A DNA stretch of 64,000 bases from Thiosocius sp963719025 (lineage in GTDB: Bacteria > Pseudomonadota > Gammaproteobacteria > Chromatiales > Chromatiaceae), in contig CAVRBK010000037.1 of assembly GCA_963719025.1 (NCBI GenBank), positions 4,947-68,946 on the forward strand, in the 5' to 3' direction. The stretch's first letter is position 1, and each line of letters opens with the position of its first letter. The notes below the pieces were generated by a model that worked only from the letters and a program-made list of their open reading frames with translations, was not told where the DNA came from and ran no database searches. Shown piece by piece: positions 1 to 8,586 of this stretch. A program made the translations under genes and the position numbers.

Positions 1-573
1 CAACTTCAGGCGGGTGCGTGACAGATCGAGTTCGGCGCGCTTGAGCTGGTTCTGCGCGGCGGCCAGTTCCGCCTGAACCTGGCGCAGCTGCGGTTTGCGC
101 AGTGCCAGCGCCTGCGATGCGGCATCGATTGTCACCGAGCCCTGCAGGATGTCGAGCTCCTCGCGCGCGACCACGCGGCGACCGCGCTCCAGCGCAATCG
201 CTGCCTGCGCCTTGGCGATATCGGCCTTGGCCGCCTCGATCGCCAGCGCATACTCGTCGGGTTGAATCACCAGCAGGGTCTCACCGGCCGGTATGCGTCC
301 GCCGGGTTCGAAATTCGGGTGCATCGAGCGGATGCTGCCGCCGACCTGCGGGCGGATGTCGAGTTCCTGCGCGCTCACCAGGGTACCGGTGGTCTGTAAG
401 CGGAGCGGGTGGTCGCGCGCGACCGTGGCCACCACGTCGACCAGCGGTACCGGTGCTTGCGGTCTTTCGCGCTTGCTTTGCGGTGCGCTGTTCATCAGCT
501 GCCACGCGGCATAGGAAAAGCCGCCGCCGACCACCAGGATCAGCAGCAGGCGGGCGATATGGGTGCGTTTCAT
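1..573 (-). CDS. RND/MFP efflux periplasmic adaptor subunit (partial, C-terminus outside window)
   Basis: Reads leftward from an ATG at 573 and stays open to the window edge, giving the N-terminal ~191 residues. There is one N-terminal membrane anchor (HIARLLLILVVGGGFSYAA). A barrel-type segment follows (VDVVATVARDHPLRLQTTGT, then GTLVSAQELDIRPQVGG), then the lipoyl-like half (GETLLVIQPDEYALAIEAA) and an Ala/Gln/Arg-rich alpha-hairpin. This order is typical of HlyD/AcrA-type membrane fusion proteins that bridge an inner-membrane pump to an outer-membrane channel. The start codon overlaps the 3' end of the TolC-type gene by four bases, so the two are probably translationally coupled. The pump subunit would lie outside the window. 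Confidence 0.85.
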   Translation of the reverse strand, partial: MKRTHIARLLLILVVGGGFSYAAWQLMNSAPQSKRERPQAPVPLVDVVATVARDHPLRLQTTGTLVSAQELDIRPQVGGSIRSMHPNFEPGGRIPAGETLLVIQPDEYALAIEAAKADIAKAQAAIALERGRRVVAREELDILQGSVTIDAASQALALRKPQLRQVQAELAAAQNQLKRAELDLSRTRLKL

Positions 574-1935
574 GGCGTGCCCTCCGCTGGCAGGTGGCCG
601 AAGGCATGGTGCAGGCGAATCCGGGTGCGCGCCAGGTCAGCACGCAGGGCCAGGTGATCGCGCTCCTGTTGCTGCAGGCCACGCAGCGCCTCGAGTACCG
701 GGAGATAGTCGCTGACACCGCGTTCATAGCGGCGTTGTGCGGCCTTGAGCAGCACCCGGGACGAGGCGAGACGCTGCTCGGACAGTACGATGCGCTCGCC
801 CAGACTGCCGGCCTCGAGCATCAGGTCGTCGGCGTCCAGCACGCTATCGATCCAGTCGCCCAGGTAACGTTCGCCGGCCGCTGCCAGTTCGGCGCGCCGC
901 TCGGCCGCGATCGCGCGCTTGTTGCCGCCATCGAACAGGGTGAAGGCGGCATCCAGCGTCGCGCTCAGGATGCTCGAGTAATCGCCGGACAGCACCCGGC
1001 GCAGGATGGTGCCACTGGCACTGAGGGTCGGCCAGCGATCGGCGAGCGCGGCGGCGAAGGCGGCGTCGGCCGCGGCTATCCGTGCCTGCTGGGCGCGCAA
1101 TCCGCCGCGACGCTGCAGCAGGTCAATCGGCTGTACCGCGGCAAAGGTGTCGGCTACGTCGATCAGTTCTCCGCTACTTTTATGGACACCGTCGCCCGGG
1201 GTCGAACCGGCAATCCGGCGCAGCCGATTGTCGGCGGTTGCGGCATCACGCCGGGCGATCGGTAATTGTTGGCGTATCGCGGCGCGTTGATCGCGTTGCT
1301 GCAGCACATCGACGCTCGAGGCCAGTCCCTGGGTAAAGCGCAGTTCGATCAGACCGAGCAGGGTATCCGCGACACCCAGTTGCTGCTCGAGCAGGGTCAG
1401 GCGCTTGCGCGCCTCTCGGCCATCCACCAGGGCCAGCAGGTAATCGCGTGCCAGGTCCGAGCGCAGTTGCGCAGTCTCGGCCTCGCTGGCCTGCAGGCGA
1501 TAACGCGCCGCGGCGCGACGTTTCGCCAGCGCGCCGTTAAGGTCGACGGGCAGGGTCACATCGGCGCTGATCGACCGGCTGTTGCTGCTGGCGGTGTCGG
1601 TTTTCTGGGTGCGTGCGCCGGCGTCCACCGACGCGCTCGGGCCCGCATCCGCCTCGGCCTGGCGCAGGCGCGCGGCGGCGGCGGCCTGTTCGTTTGCCGA
1701 GCGACGCAGCGCCGGATTGCGCTCGAGTTGTGTTTCCAGAATCGCTCCAGGTGTCTGCCGGCACCGCGGCTCGCCACCAGGTGAGGGTAGGGTCGCTGCG
1801 CGTTTCGGTGGCCGGCAGCGTGACGCTGAACCGGGCGGCCTGGTCCAGCGCGGGCACCGCTGGGCGTTCCACGATCGACGTACAGGCGCCAAGCAGGCCG
1901 GCGGCGATCAGCAGTGGAAGGCGGGTTAGCGACAA
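570..1935 (-). CDS. Outer-membrane efflux lipoprotein, TolC/NodT family (one frameshift)
   Basis: The N-terminus (start at 1935) is a lipoprotein signal: MSLTRLPLLIAAGLLGACTS, with lipobox LLGAC. The reading frame changes near 1745-1755. The rest, from AILETQLERNPALRRSANEQ to the stop at 570, is a ~390-residue TolC-type alpha-barrel protein with two similar long-helix halves (LLEQQLGVADTLLGLIELRF; SRVLLKAAQRRYERGVSDYL). TolC-family channels complete tripartite efflux systems, and the adaptor gene follows directly. The frameshift separates the lipobox from the mature part. Given many similar indels in this window it is more likely a sequence error than a dead gene. Confidence 0.8.
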
Positions 1936-1995
1936 GTCAGCGAAACTCCAGGCGAGTCAGACAAGGGCATTGTGCTGCGCTTTTCGCGCGAGCGC

Positions 1996-2742
1996 TCAGA
2001 ACAGCAGCAGCTTGATGATAAAGGCTGTCAGCGCGACGTAAAGCACCCGGCGTATCAGGGTTTCACCACGGGTCACCGTCATGTGCGCACCGATCCAGCC
2101 GCCGGTCGCATTGCCGACGGCAAGTCCTGCGCCCGTCCACCACAGCAGTTCGAGCTGGGAGGCGAACACGAACAGCGCAACCACGGTGTACACCAGCACG
2201 ATGAATACCTTGTGCATGTTCACCCGCACGAGGTCGAGGCCCATCACGCGATGCAGTATCGGCATCAGGATGAAACCGACGCCGAGCTGGATAAAGCCAC
2301 CCCAGAATCCGGCGCCGATCATCAGTACGTGGCCGAGCAGCAGCTTGTGTGCCTCGGCAGACCCGCCGACCGGCTTGGCCTGGTCCCGCCCGGTCGCCAT
2401 CAGGATCATCACCGCGACCATGATCAGCGCCACCGTGCGGTCGAACCACTCGCCCTGCAGGTGCACGCCCAGCGAGGCACCACCGAGGGCGCCGAGGGAG
2501 GCGGCAGCGGCGAGGCTCAGGCTGAGTCGGAAATTGGAAAAACCATGCCGCCGGAAGGCGGTTACCGCACTGATGTTCTGCGCCAGGATGGCGATGCGGT
2601 TGGTGCCATTGGCAACCGGCGCGGGAATGCCCATGAACAGCATCACGGGTACCGTCAGCAGGGAGCCACCACCGGCCATCACGTTGAGCCAGCCGGCGGC
2701 GACGCCGACCAGGGCCAATACGAGAATCTGCCAGATCTCCAT
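1996..2742 (-). CDS. TSUP (TauE/SafE) family membrane transporter
   Basis: 248 residues, almost entirely hydrophobic, with about eight membrane segments. The N-terminus carries the family signature WLNVMAGGGSLLTVPVMLF, and the pattern repeats in the second half (FWGGFIQLGVGFILMPILH), as expected for the duplicated TSUP fold. Members export or import sulfite, sulfoacetate, sulfolactate or other organic anions. The substrate cannot be told from sequence, but the family is common in sulfur-metabolising bacteria. The gene is intact, lies alone between the efflux operon and tRNA-Arg, and is transcribed leftward like both. Confidence 0.8.
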   Translation of the reverse strand: MEIWQILVLALVGVAAGWLNVMAGGGSLLTVPVMLFMGIPAPVANGTNRIAILAQNISAVTAFRRHGFSNFRLSLSLAAAASLGALGGASLGVHLQGEWFDRTVALIMVAVMILMATGRDQAKPVGGSAEAHKLLLGHVLMIGAGFWGGFIQLGVGFILMPILHRVMGLDLVRVNMHKVFIVLVYTVVALFVFASQLELLWWTGAGLAVGNATGGWIGAHMTVTRGETLIRRVLYVALTAFIIKLLLF

Positions 2743-2774
2743 GGTCGGTGGTTACCTGCTTACCGGTATGAAAA

Positions 2775-2851
2775 TGGCGTCCCCGACACGATTCGAACGT
2801 GTGACCCCCGCCTTAGGAGGGCGGTGCTCTATCCAGCTGAGCTACGGGGAC
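2775..2851 (-). tRNA. tRNA-Arg (anticodon CCT)
   Basis: On the minus strand a full cloverleaf can be drawn. The acceptor is GTCCCCG paired with CGGGGAC, the D stem is GCTC/GAGC, the anticodon stem is CCGCC/GGCGG around loop CTCCTAA, and the T arm is ACACG-TTCGAAT-CGTGT. The discriminator is G and CCA is encoded. The anticodon CCT (complement of 2815-2817) reads AGG, a rare arginine codon in GC-rich genomes. Confidence 0.95.
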
Positions 2852-2938
2852 ATAACTTCGAATTGTACCAATTAGACCGGTCACTGGTCACGCATGATCG
2901 GTACCGCAAAAGCGCGGACCGCGAAAGGGGACGCCGAA

Positions 2939-3010
2939 AGGGGACGGATCTATTTACACGCAACCGACGCGTGAACAAAGAACGATGATCTGTAAATAGA
3001 TCCGTCCCCT
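2939..3010. repeat. REP-type inverted repeat upstream of the RAYT gene
   Basis: A perfect 20-bp inverted repeat has arms at 2939-2958 and 2991-3010 around a 32-bp spacer. The arm contains GGGGACGGATCTATTTAC. The same core in reverse (AAATAGATCCGTCCCC) recurs at 3886-3956 on the other side of the transposase gene. This is the arrangement expected for a REP-associated tyrosine transposase and its cognate REP/BIME elements. A partial GGGGAC copy also lies at about 2926-2931. Confidence 0.8.
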
Positions 3011-3054
3011 ATGTAATAGACTGTTGGAGGAAAGGAATCCGAACGGGAGGCAGG

Positions 3055-3745
3055 ATGCCAAGGAAAGCCCGGGTGCTGGTGCCGCACTGCCCACACCATG
3101 TTGTCCAACGCGGCCACAATCGTCAGGTCGTGTTTTTCGCGGACGAGGATTATCGGTTTTATCTCGATAATCTGGCCGAGTGGAAAATCCGACTAGGCAT
3201 CAAGCTGTACGCTTGGTGCCTGATGACCAACCATATTCACCTGGTGTTGGAGCCCGGCGAGGATGCCGCGCACAGTGTCATTGCTGATGAAACGGATTGC
3301 CGGGCGGCAGGCTGCGTTCGTGAACAAACAGGAAGGTCGTAGTGGTGCACTGTGGGAAGGGCGTTTCAAGGCCAGTCCGATTCAGCGCGATGCTTACCTG
3401 TTGGCGTGTTGCCGTTATGTGGAGATGAATCCGGTGCGGGCCAACATGGTGGCCGGCCCGCGACAGTATCGTTGGTCGAGCTACCGCGAGCGTATGGGCC
3501 TGGGGGGGAGTGACTTGCTGGATCGGGATGCCTGCTACCTGGCGTTGGCCGATGGCGAGGCGCAGCGTCGGGTGCGCTATCAGGCCTATATGCAGCAGGG
3601 GGCATCGAATCAAGAAATTGCATTATTACGCTCGGCCTGGGCGCGTAACCAGTTGACCGGGAACCAGCGTTTTGTCGACGAGATCGAGCGGCGTATCGGG
3701 CGGAGGATCGAGTGTCGTGGCCGGGGTAAACCGAAAGTAGCCTGA
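3055..3745 (+). CDS. REP-associated tyrosine transposase (RAYT, IS200-like; one frameshift)
   Basis: The N-terminal frame from ATG 3055 has PRKARVLVPHCPHHVVQRGHNR and LYAWCLMTNHIHLVLEP, the HUH (NHIHL) motif of Y1 transposases. Near 3265-3280 the frame shifts, and the rest (SLLMKRIAGRQAAFVNKQEG, GALWEGRFKASPI, YVEMNPVRANMV, YRWSSYRERMG) is the standard RAYT C-terminal half, ending at 3745. RAYTs bind and process REP hairpins; they are domesticated rather than freely mobile. The flanking repeats at 2939-3010 and 3886-3956 are its likely substrates. The single frameshift could be genuine here but resembles the errors elsewhere in the window. Confidence 0.82.
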
Positions 3746-3885
3746 ATTGCCGCTCCGCCCCTTGTCGGTTCGAACGGTGAGGGCCCTCGGGCGATCTCTG
3801 GTTCAGCTGGGTCGGCAGCAGTAAAAGGGGACAGCAGCACAGGGGGGGCGTATCAATTGAAGGTTATTGGGTGGGACAAGCGGCG

Positions 3886-3956
3886 GTTGATGGCATCTAA
3901 ATAGATCCGTCCCCTTTTCTCCGTTGATGGCATCTAAATAGATCCGTCCCCTTTTC
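3886..3956. repeat. Tandem REP direct repeat downstream of the RAYT gene
   Basis: Two identical 34-bp copies, at 3886-3919 and 3923-3956, start GTTGATGGCATCTAAATAG and end GATCCGTCCCCTTTTC. The GTCCCCTTTT tail recurs once more at 3959-3968, and its complement AAAAGGGGAC lies at 3823-3832. The whole stretch 3746-4040 between the RAYT and flgN holds no other gene. The core is the same as in the upstream inverted repeat. Confidence 0.8.
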
Positions 3957-4040
3957 CCGTCCCCTTTTCCAGAACCCGAGCAGGGGGGACTGCGTAACAG
4001 GTGTTGGTGTCCGCGCAGCGCTGTGTGGCTTTGCGGGCGC

Positions 4041-4520
4041 TCAGACCTTGCCGAGGCTGTAACCGGCAACCGCGCTGCGACCACGCTTGAGCGTGCTGTA
4101 GGTGTCGTTGCTTTCCTCGCGGCCGGTGAGGATGCCGATGGCGGTGCGGGTCGCCCGTTGACCCTGCGCGGCCAGTTGGCCGTTGCGGTCATTGAGCTCG
4201 GTCACGGTATGGGCGAGGGCATTGAGCGCTGCCCAGTCCTCGCTGAGGGTCTCGATCTTCAACGCGGCGACCAGCTTGTCACCGCCGTCGTTTCCGCCGG
4301 AAAAACCCGCGGACTGCAGCAGCCGATCGCGCGCCTGCACGCTGTTCTGCAGCTGTTTGAGCAGGGCGAGTTTTTCCGCCACCACCTGTTCCAGCGCCTC
4401 GGCGTCGCGCCCGCTCAGTGCCGCCTGCTCTTTCAGCAGGACCGGCTCGATCGACTGCAGCCCATGCAGGCTGGCCTGAACCGTGGCACTGAAGGCCTTG
4501 ATCAGCTGGGCGCTTTCCAT
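4041..4520 (-). CDS. flgN: FlgN family flagellar hook-filament chaperone
   Basis: 159 residues, helical and charged with no signal peptide, as in the FlgN family (about 140-160 residues). The N-terminal half (SIEPVLLKEQAALSGRDAEA, LEQVVAEKLALLKQLQNSVQ) is the FlgN coiled-coil core. The C-terminal LNDRNGQLAAQGQRATRTAI segment is also typical. FlgN keeps FlgK and FlgL export-competent in the cytoplasm. It lies four bases downstream of flgM, the usual flgM-flgN pair, so both are probably expressed from the sigma28 promoter at 4888-4914. Confidence 0.88.
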   Translation of the reverse strand: MESAQLIKAFSATVQASLHGLQSIEPVLLKEQAALSGRDAEALEQVVAEKLALLKQLQNSVQARDRLLQSAGFSGGNDGGDKLVAALKIETLSEDWAALNALAHTVTELNDRNGQLAAQGQRATRTAIGILTGREESNDTYSTLKRGRSAVAGYSLGKV

Positions 4521-4524
4521 AGGC

Positions 4525-4854
4525 CTATTGCGCCTGACTGAGTCCGGCCTCGAAGGTCAGCAGCTTGTCTGCGACTTCGGCCGGTTCAATCTGGAATGAG
4601 CCCGTGGCAATCGTCCGCTGAACGTCCTGTACGCGTTGCGTATCGACGACCGGCAGGTTGGCGATTTCCGCCTCCAGGGCCTGCAACTGGGCAGCCTGGT
4701 TGGACAGGTTTACCTGGTCGGCCCCCGAGCCTGGATTCTTGCTGGAACTCCCGGTTCGCGGCGCGCTGGCCTGGGTTGTGCTGGTCTGAGATTTACTGGC
4801 TTCAGCCGCCTCGCTGGGCTGCCTTCCGCTGTTTCCACTGATTTCGATGCCCAT
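4525..4854 (-). CDS. flgM: FlgM, anti-sigma28 factor
   Basis: 109 residues. The N-terminus starts MGIEISGN and is Ser/Thr/Gln-rich and disordered. The C-terminal half (VNLSNQAAQLQALEAEIANL, DTQRVQDVQRTIATGSFQIE, EVADKLLTFE) holds the FlgM helices that bind sigma28 (FliA). FlgM holds sigma28 inactive until it is exported through the completed hook-basal body. It precedes flgN and is preceded by a sigma28-type promoter, giving the known autoregulatory loop. Confidence 0.92.
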   Translation of the reverse strand: MGIEISGNSGRQPSEAAEASKSQTSTTQASAPRTGSSSKNPGSGADQVNLSNQAAQLQALEAEIANLPVVDTQRVQDVQRTIATGSFQIEPAEVADKLLTFEAGLSQAQ

Positions 4855-4887
4855 GTCGGTTACACCTTCACTTGATTCACGTTTACT

Positions 4888-4914
4888 GTATCGTCCGACT
4901 TTTGACGGACTTTA
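4888..4914 (-). promoter_or_regulatory. Sigma28 (FliA) promoter of flgM-flgN
   Basis: On the minus strand, TAAAGTCC (4907-4914), an 11-bp spacer, then GACGATAC (4888-4895). The consensus is TAAAGTTT-N11-GCCGATAA, so each element matches at six of eight bases with exact spacing. It lies 33 bp upstream of the flgM start. Confidence 0.7.
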
Positions 4915-4988
4915 TTCAGCAAGCGTAAGTTGTGAAATTCATTCCGGAAATAGTCGTTTTGGCAGTATTTCCGTGAGCCGCCTGGCAG

Positions 4989-5708
4989 TCAGTTGAGGAC
5001 ATGGATCACACCGTTGCCGGTTACCGTCCCCGATATCACGCGGCCGGAGTTGAGGTTTTTCACCTTTACCCGGTCGCCGCGCCCACCGTCCGCCAGCGCC
5101 TTACCCCGCATCCTAACCTGCAGACCGCTGGTGATGGCAACGATTTCGACCTGGCTGCCGCGTTTGATCAGTTGTTCGCGGCGCAGCAGGCCGGCATGCA
5201 GGGTGGTGCCGTTTTTCACTGCGCGTTTGCTGCGCAGGCCGACCACATCCTCAATGCGGGTGAAATAGGCCTTGTGCAGGCGCGAGGTGTCGGTTTCGCT
5301 CAACATCAGGTCCTCGGCCCGTAGCGTCTGCCCGCGCACGATCGGCCGGCGGTTGATCACCACGGTGTCCATCAGCGCAACCCGCACTGGAACGAAAATC
5401 TTCCAGGGCTTGCTGCCCTGGCAGCGCACGCCCACCACCCCGCGCCCGCCGCTCAGCCCGTTCGGCGAGTCATAGGTCTCCAGCGGCTGGTCACAGGCGA
5501 GCAGTTTTAGACGGCTGTCCAGGTTGCCAACCTGCACATCGGGCCTGGCCGTGAACTGGTCGGCCGAGGCCATCACGTGCTGCCTCGCCACTTCGCGGAT
5601 GCTGGCATGCGACTGCACCGCATGGTCGGCGGCCTGGGCGCTGCCTCCGATCAGCAGTACTGCCAGGATTGTCTTGCGTGCGTCAGTTATTCGTCTGTTT
5701 GGTCTCAT
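4989..5708 (-). CDS. flgA: FlgA, flagellar P-ring assembly chaperone
   Basis: 239 residues with a Sec signal (KTILAVLLIGGSAQAADH). The mature part has the FlgA/SAF region: VALMDTVVINRRPIVRGQTL, RAEDLMLSETDTSRL, DVVGLRSKRAVKNGTTL, and the C-terminal VKVKNLNSGRVISGTVTGNG. FlgA helps FlgI assemble into the periplasmic P-ring. It is transcribed leftward, divergent from cheV, and is followed by flgM-flgN as in Pseudomonas and Vibrio. It is intact. Confidence 0.93.
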   Translation of the reverse strand: MRPNRRITDARKTILAVLLIGGSAQAADHAVQSHASIREVARQHVMASADQFTARPDVQVGNLDSRLKLLACDQPLETYDSPNGLSGGRGVVGVRCQGSKPWKIFVPVRVALMDTVVINRRPIVRGQTLRAEDLMLSETDTSRLHKAYFTRIEDVVGLRSKRAVKNGTTLHAGLLRREQLIKRGSQVEIVAITSGLQVRMRGKALADGGRGDRVKVKNLNSGRVISGTVTGNGVIHVLN

Positions 5709-5757
5709 GCGGATTTAAACAGCAAGGTTCGTGCCGGCAGACGTGTGTCGGCCCGCC

Positions 5758-5784
5758 TAAAGCTTGTAGTTCCCAGGCCGTTAC
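5758..5784 (+). promoter_or_regulatory. Sigma28 (FliA) promoter of cheV
   Basis: TAAAGCTT (5758-5765), 11-bp spacer, GCCGTTAC (5777-5784). Seven and six of eight bases match the sigma28 consensus with correct spacing. It ends 19 bp before the cheV start codon. Confidence 0.65.
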
Positions 5785-5803
5785 GCAGGTCATCACATTT
5801 CTG

Positions 5804-6766
5804 ATGTCGGAGAACCACATGGCAGGGTTACTCGACGGTGTCGACATGCGCACCAAACTGGCCGGACACAACCGGCTGGAACTGCTGCTGTTCCGCCTCG
5901 GCGGGCGTCAGCGTTTCGGCATCAACGTGTTCAAGGTGCAGGAAGTCATCCAGTGCCCGTCGCTCACATCGGTGCCGCAGTCGCACCCGGTGGTTCTCGG
6001 AATCGCCAACATGCGCGGCAAGACCATCGCGATCATGGATCTGGCGCGTGCCATCGGTGCCGCCGCCGATCGAGGATCATCGCGACAAGTTCGTGATCGT
6101 GACCGAGTACAACCGCAAGGTGCAGGGCTTCCTGGTCGACTGCGGTCGACCGCATCGTCAACATGAACTGGGAAGAGATCCTGCCGCCACCCAAGGGTGC
6201 CGCGCAGCGGCACTTATATGACGGCGGTTACCCAGGTCGACGAGGAACTGGTCGAGATCATCGATGTGGAAAAGGTGCTGAAAGAGGTCGTCGGCGGTCA
6301 GGAGGATGTCTCCGAGGGCATCATCACGGAACGCGACCACGACAGTCCAGCAGCACGTGTTGCTGGTCGATGATTCGAGCGTGGCGCGTAAACAGGTGAC
6401 CCGGGTGCTCGAGCCAGATGGGGGTCGATTACGACACGGCGAATGACGGCCAGCAGGCCCTCGAACTATTTGCAGCACTGGGTCGACGAGGGCATGGACA
6501 TCGAGAACTGGCTGGCGTTGGTGATCTCCGATGTCGAGATGCCGCGCATGGACGGCTATTCGCTGACCAAGGCGATCCGTGAACATCCGCAGTTATCTCA
6601 CCTGCATGTGATCCTGCATACTTCGCTCAGCGGTGTATTCAACAAGACGATGGTGGAGAAGGTCGGGGCCAACGATTTTCTGCCGAAGTGGGAACCGGAT
6701 ACGCTCGCCATGATGGTGCAGGAGCATCTCAAACAACATGCTGAGGAGCGCCGGGCCGACGTTTAG
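5804..6766 (+). CDS. cheV: CheV chemotaxis coupling protein (CheW-like domain plus receiver; several frameshifts)
   Basis: Start ATG 5804 (MSENHMAGLLDGVDMRTKLA); 5819 is an alternative. The CheW-like domain follows (NRLELLLFRLGGRQRFGINV, FKVQEVIQCPSLTSVPQSHP, GIANMRGKTIAIMDLARAIG), continued in other frames by DHRDKFVIVTEYNRKVQGFL and MNWEEILPPPKG. The receiver domain appears in pieces: HVLLVDDSSVARKQVTRVLE, the phospho-acceptor region LALVISDVEMPRMDGYSLTK and HVILHTSLSGVFNKTMVEKV. At least four frame changes lie between 6060 and 6480. CheV links receptors to CheA and is tuned by phosphorylation. It precedes cheR and is read from a sigma28-type promoter. Confidence 0.85.
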
Positions 6767-6803
6767 GCCATGGCGTTGCCTAGACGGGTTCACAGAGGGA
6801 AGC

Positions 6804-7670
6804 GTGACCAAGCCACTGAACGCGGCCGATTACCGGGCGATCCACGACTTCCTGGAACGACAGGCCGGCATTCGTCTGGGTGCCGGAAAGGAATACCTGG
6901 TCGTCAGCCGACTCGGGCGCCTGTTAAGCAGTTTTGAGCTTGACGGCTTCGGCGACCTCGCGGAAAAGCTGACCGCGTTCGGCGCCCTTCGCCTGCAGAC
7001 CGCGGTCATCGATGCGATGACCACCAACGAGACTTTCTGGTTTCGCGACCTTGCCCACTACCGTGTGCTCACCGAGGGTATCCTGGCCGAATCCAGACCC
7101 AGTCGCCTGCGCATCTGGTCGGCGGCTGCCTCGACCGGGCAGGAGGCCTATACCACGGCGATCTGCCTGCAGGACGCCATGCAGAGTGGTCATCTCGATC
7201 GCAGCATGGGCTACGAGATCGTCGGTACCGATATCTCGGCGACGGCACTGGAAGAGGCCAGGGGCGCGGCCTACTGTGGTGCGTCTGCAGCACGCGGCCT
7301 GAGCGATCAGCAGCGCCGCCGCTATTTCGTCGAGAAGGGCGGGTGTATCGAGGTGGCGCCGCAGTACCGCAAGGGCATCAGTTTTCGCACCTTCAACCTG
7401 CTCAAGTCGTTCGACATGCTCGGCCGATTCGATGTGGTGTTCTGTCGCAACGTGTTGATCTACTTCTCGCAGGAACGCAAACGCGACATCTTGTCGCGCA
7501 TCGCCCGTTCAATGAATCCCGGCGGGCACCTGTTTCTCGGCTCGACCGAGTCGATGAGCGGTCATGAGGATCTGTTCGAGATGCGCAATATCTCGGGCGG
7601 CCTGGTGTACCGCGTCCGTCTCCTGATCTTGCCGCCCGGCGGCGGCAAAGGCTTGCCGCTTACCCCCTGA
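6804..7670 (+). CDS. cheR: CheR chemotaxis protein methyltransferase
   Basis: The best start is the GTG at 6804 (VTKPLNAADYRAIHDFLERQ), preceded by AGAGGGA. The N-terminal helical domain is followed by the SAM-binding domain: TTNETFWFRDLAHY, LRIWSAAASTGQEAYTTAIC (the SAM loop), EIVGTDISATALEEARGA and FDVVFCRNVLIYFSQERKRD. CheR methylates glutamates on chemoreceptors. It lies just before flgB, as in Pseudomonas-type flg clusters. About 288 residues and in frame throughout; only the last ~12 residues look unusual. Confidence 0.93.
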   Translation: MTKPLNAADYRAIHDFLERQAGIRLGAGKEYLVVSRLGRLLSSFELDGFGDLAEKLTAFGALRLQTAVIDAMTTNETFWFRDLAHYRVLTEGILAESRPSRLRIWSAAASTGQEAYTTAICLQDAMQSGHLDRSMGYEIVGTDISATALEEARGAAYCGASAARGLSDQQRRRYFVEKGGCIEVAPQYRKGISFRTFNLLKSFDMLGRFDVVFCRNVLIYFSQERKRDILSRIARSMNPGGHLFLGSTESMSGHEDLFEMRNISGGLVYRVRLLILPPGGGKGLPLTP

Positions 7671-7721
7671 AGTTGCTTTGTGATTTCCCTAAGTCACTGT
7701 TTCTAAAGTGTTAGGTCTGGT

Positions 7722-7737
7722 TGGCACGGCTCCTGCT
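7722..7737 (+). promoter_or_regulatory. Sigma54 promoter of the flgB operon
   Basis: TGGCAC-GGCTC-CTGCT fits the consensus TGGCAC-N5-TTGCA at all but two positions, with the invariant GG and GC correctly spaced. It lies 38 bp upstream of the flgB ATG. This suggests rod and hook genes are class II/III genes under sigma54 with a FleQ/FlrC-type activator. Confidence 0.8.
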
Positions 7738-7774
7738 CAATAACAGGCGAAACCGTTGTTCAGGGATCGGCAAG

Positions 7775-8167
7775 ATGAAACTCGATGATGTATTTGGAAT
7801 CCACGAAGACGCCATGCGCCTGCGCTCGAAGCGTGCCGAGGTGCTGGCCTCCAACATGGCGAATGCAGACACCCCCGGCTACAAGGCCCGCGACTTCGAC
7901 TTTCAGGCGATGTTGCGCAAAGAGATGTCGCCACCGGTGCGCCTCGCATCCACGCATGCCCGGCATATCCACAGCGACCAGGGCGTTGTCGCCTCCACCC
8001 AGATGGGCTATCGCATTCCGCAACAGCCGTCACTCGATGGCAACACCGTCGAAGTCGAACGCGAACAGAGTGCATTCAGCGAGAACGCAATGCGCTACCA
8101 GGCCAGCCTGCGTTTCATGGATGGACGCATCAAGGGGCTGTTGAGAGCAATCAAGGGTAACGGCTGA
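7775..8167 (+). CDS. flgB: FlgB, flagellar proximal rod protein
   Basis: 130 residues from ATG 7775 (MKLDDVFGIHEDAMRLRSKR). The rod-protein N-terminal motif is clear (VLASNMANADTPGYKARDFD), as is the C-terminal helix (NTVEVEREQSAFSENAMRYQ). FlgB joins the MS-ring/export gate to the rod. The stop codon overlaps the flgC start, and flgB leads the operon behind the sigma54 promoter at 7722-7737. Confidence 0.94.
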   Translation: MKLDDVFGIHEDAMRLRSKRAEVLASNMANADTPGYKARDFDFQAMLRKEMSPPVRLASTHARHIHSDQGVVASTQMGYRIPQQPSLDGNTVEVEREQSAFSENAMRYQASLRFMDGRIKGLLRAIKGNG

Positions 8168-8580
8168 TGAGTAGCTTCAAGATTTTCGATATCGCCGGCT
8201 CCGGCATGAACGCGCAGAACCTGCGCATGAACCTGGTCGCCAGCAACCTGGCCAACGTCGATGCGGTCTCCAGCAGCATGGAAGAGACCTACCGCGCCCG
8301 CCAACCGGTGTTCCGCGCGGTGCTCGACCAGGTCAATTCGCGCAACCCGTCGACCGGCGTGCAGATGGCGGGGGTGGTCGAAAGCCAGGCACCGCTGGTA
8401 CGCGAGTATGCGCCCAATCATGCGATGGCCGACGAGGAGGGCTACATCTACCGCCCCAACGTCAATGTTGTCGAAGAGATGGCCAACATGATCTCGGCCT
8501 CGCGTGCCTACCAGAACAATGTCGAGGTGGTGAATGCGACCCGCCAGATGTTGTCCGCCACCATCAACCTCGGGAGATAA
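8167..8580 (+). CDS. flgC: FlgC, flagellar proximal rod protein
   Basis: 137 residues, intact. The N-terminus has DIAGSGMNAQNLRMNLVASN and LANVDAV, and the C-terminus has RPNVNVVEEMANMISASRAY and TRQMLSATINLGR, the two helical ends that pair in the rod. It forms the proximal rod with FlgB and FlgF. Its start overlaps the flgB stop. Confidence 0.95.
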   Translation: MSSFKIFDIAGSGMNAQNLRMNLVASNLANVDAVSSSMEETYRARQPVFRAVLDQVNSRNPSTGVQMAGVVESQAPLVREYAPNHAMADEEGYIYRPNVNVVEEMANMISASRAYQNNVEVVNATRQMLSATINLGR

Positions 8581-8586
8581 GGGACC

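Noticed and set aside
1972..2988. A rightward 338-codon open frame over the TSUP gene and tRNA-Arg
   Set aside because: It runs through a tRNA and a conserved membrane protein on the other strand; the product is His/Gln-rich.
5804..6766. Programmed frameshifting as an explanation for cheV and similar genes
   Set aside because: There are several shifts in both directions per gene without slippery sites, and the same kind of indels hit ffh and trmD; sequence error is simpler.
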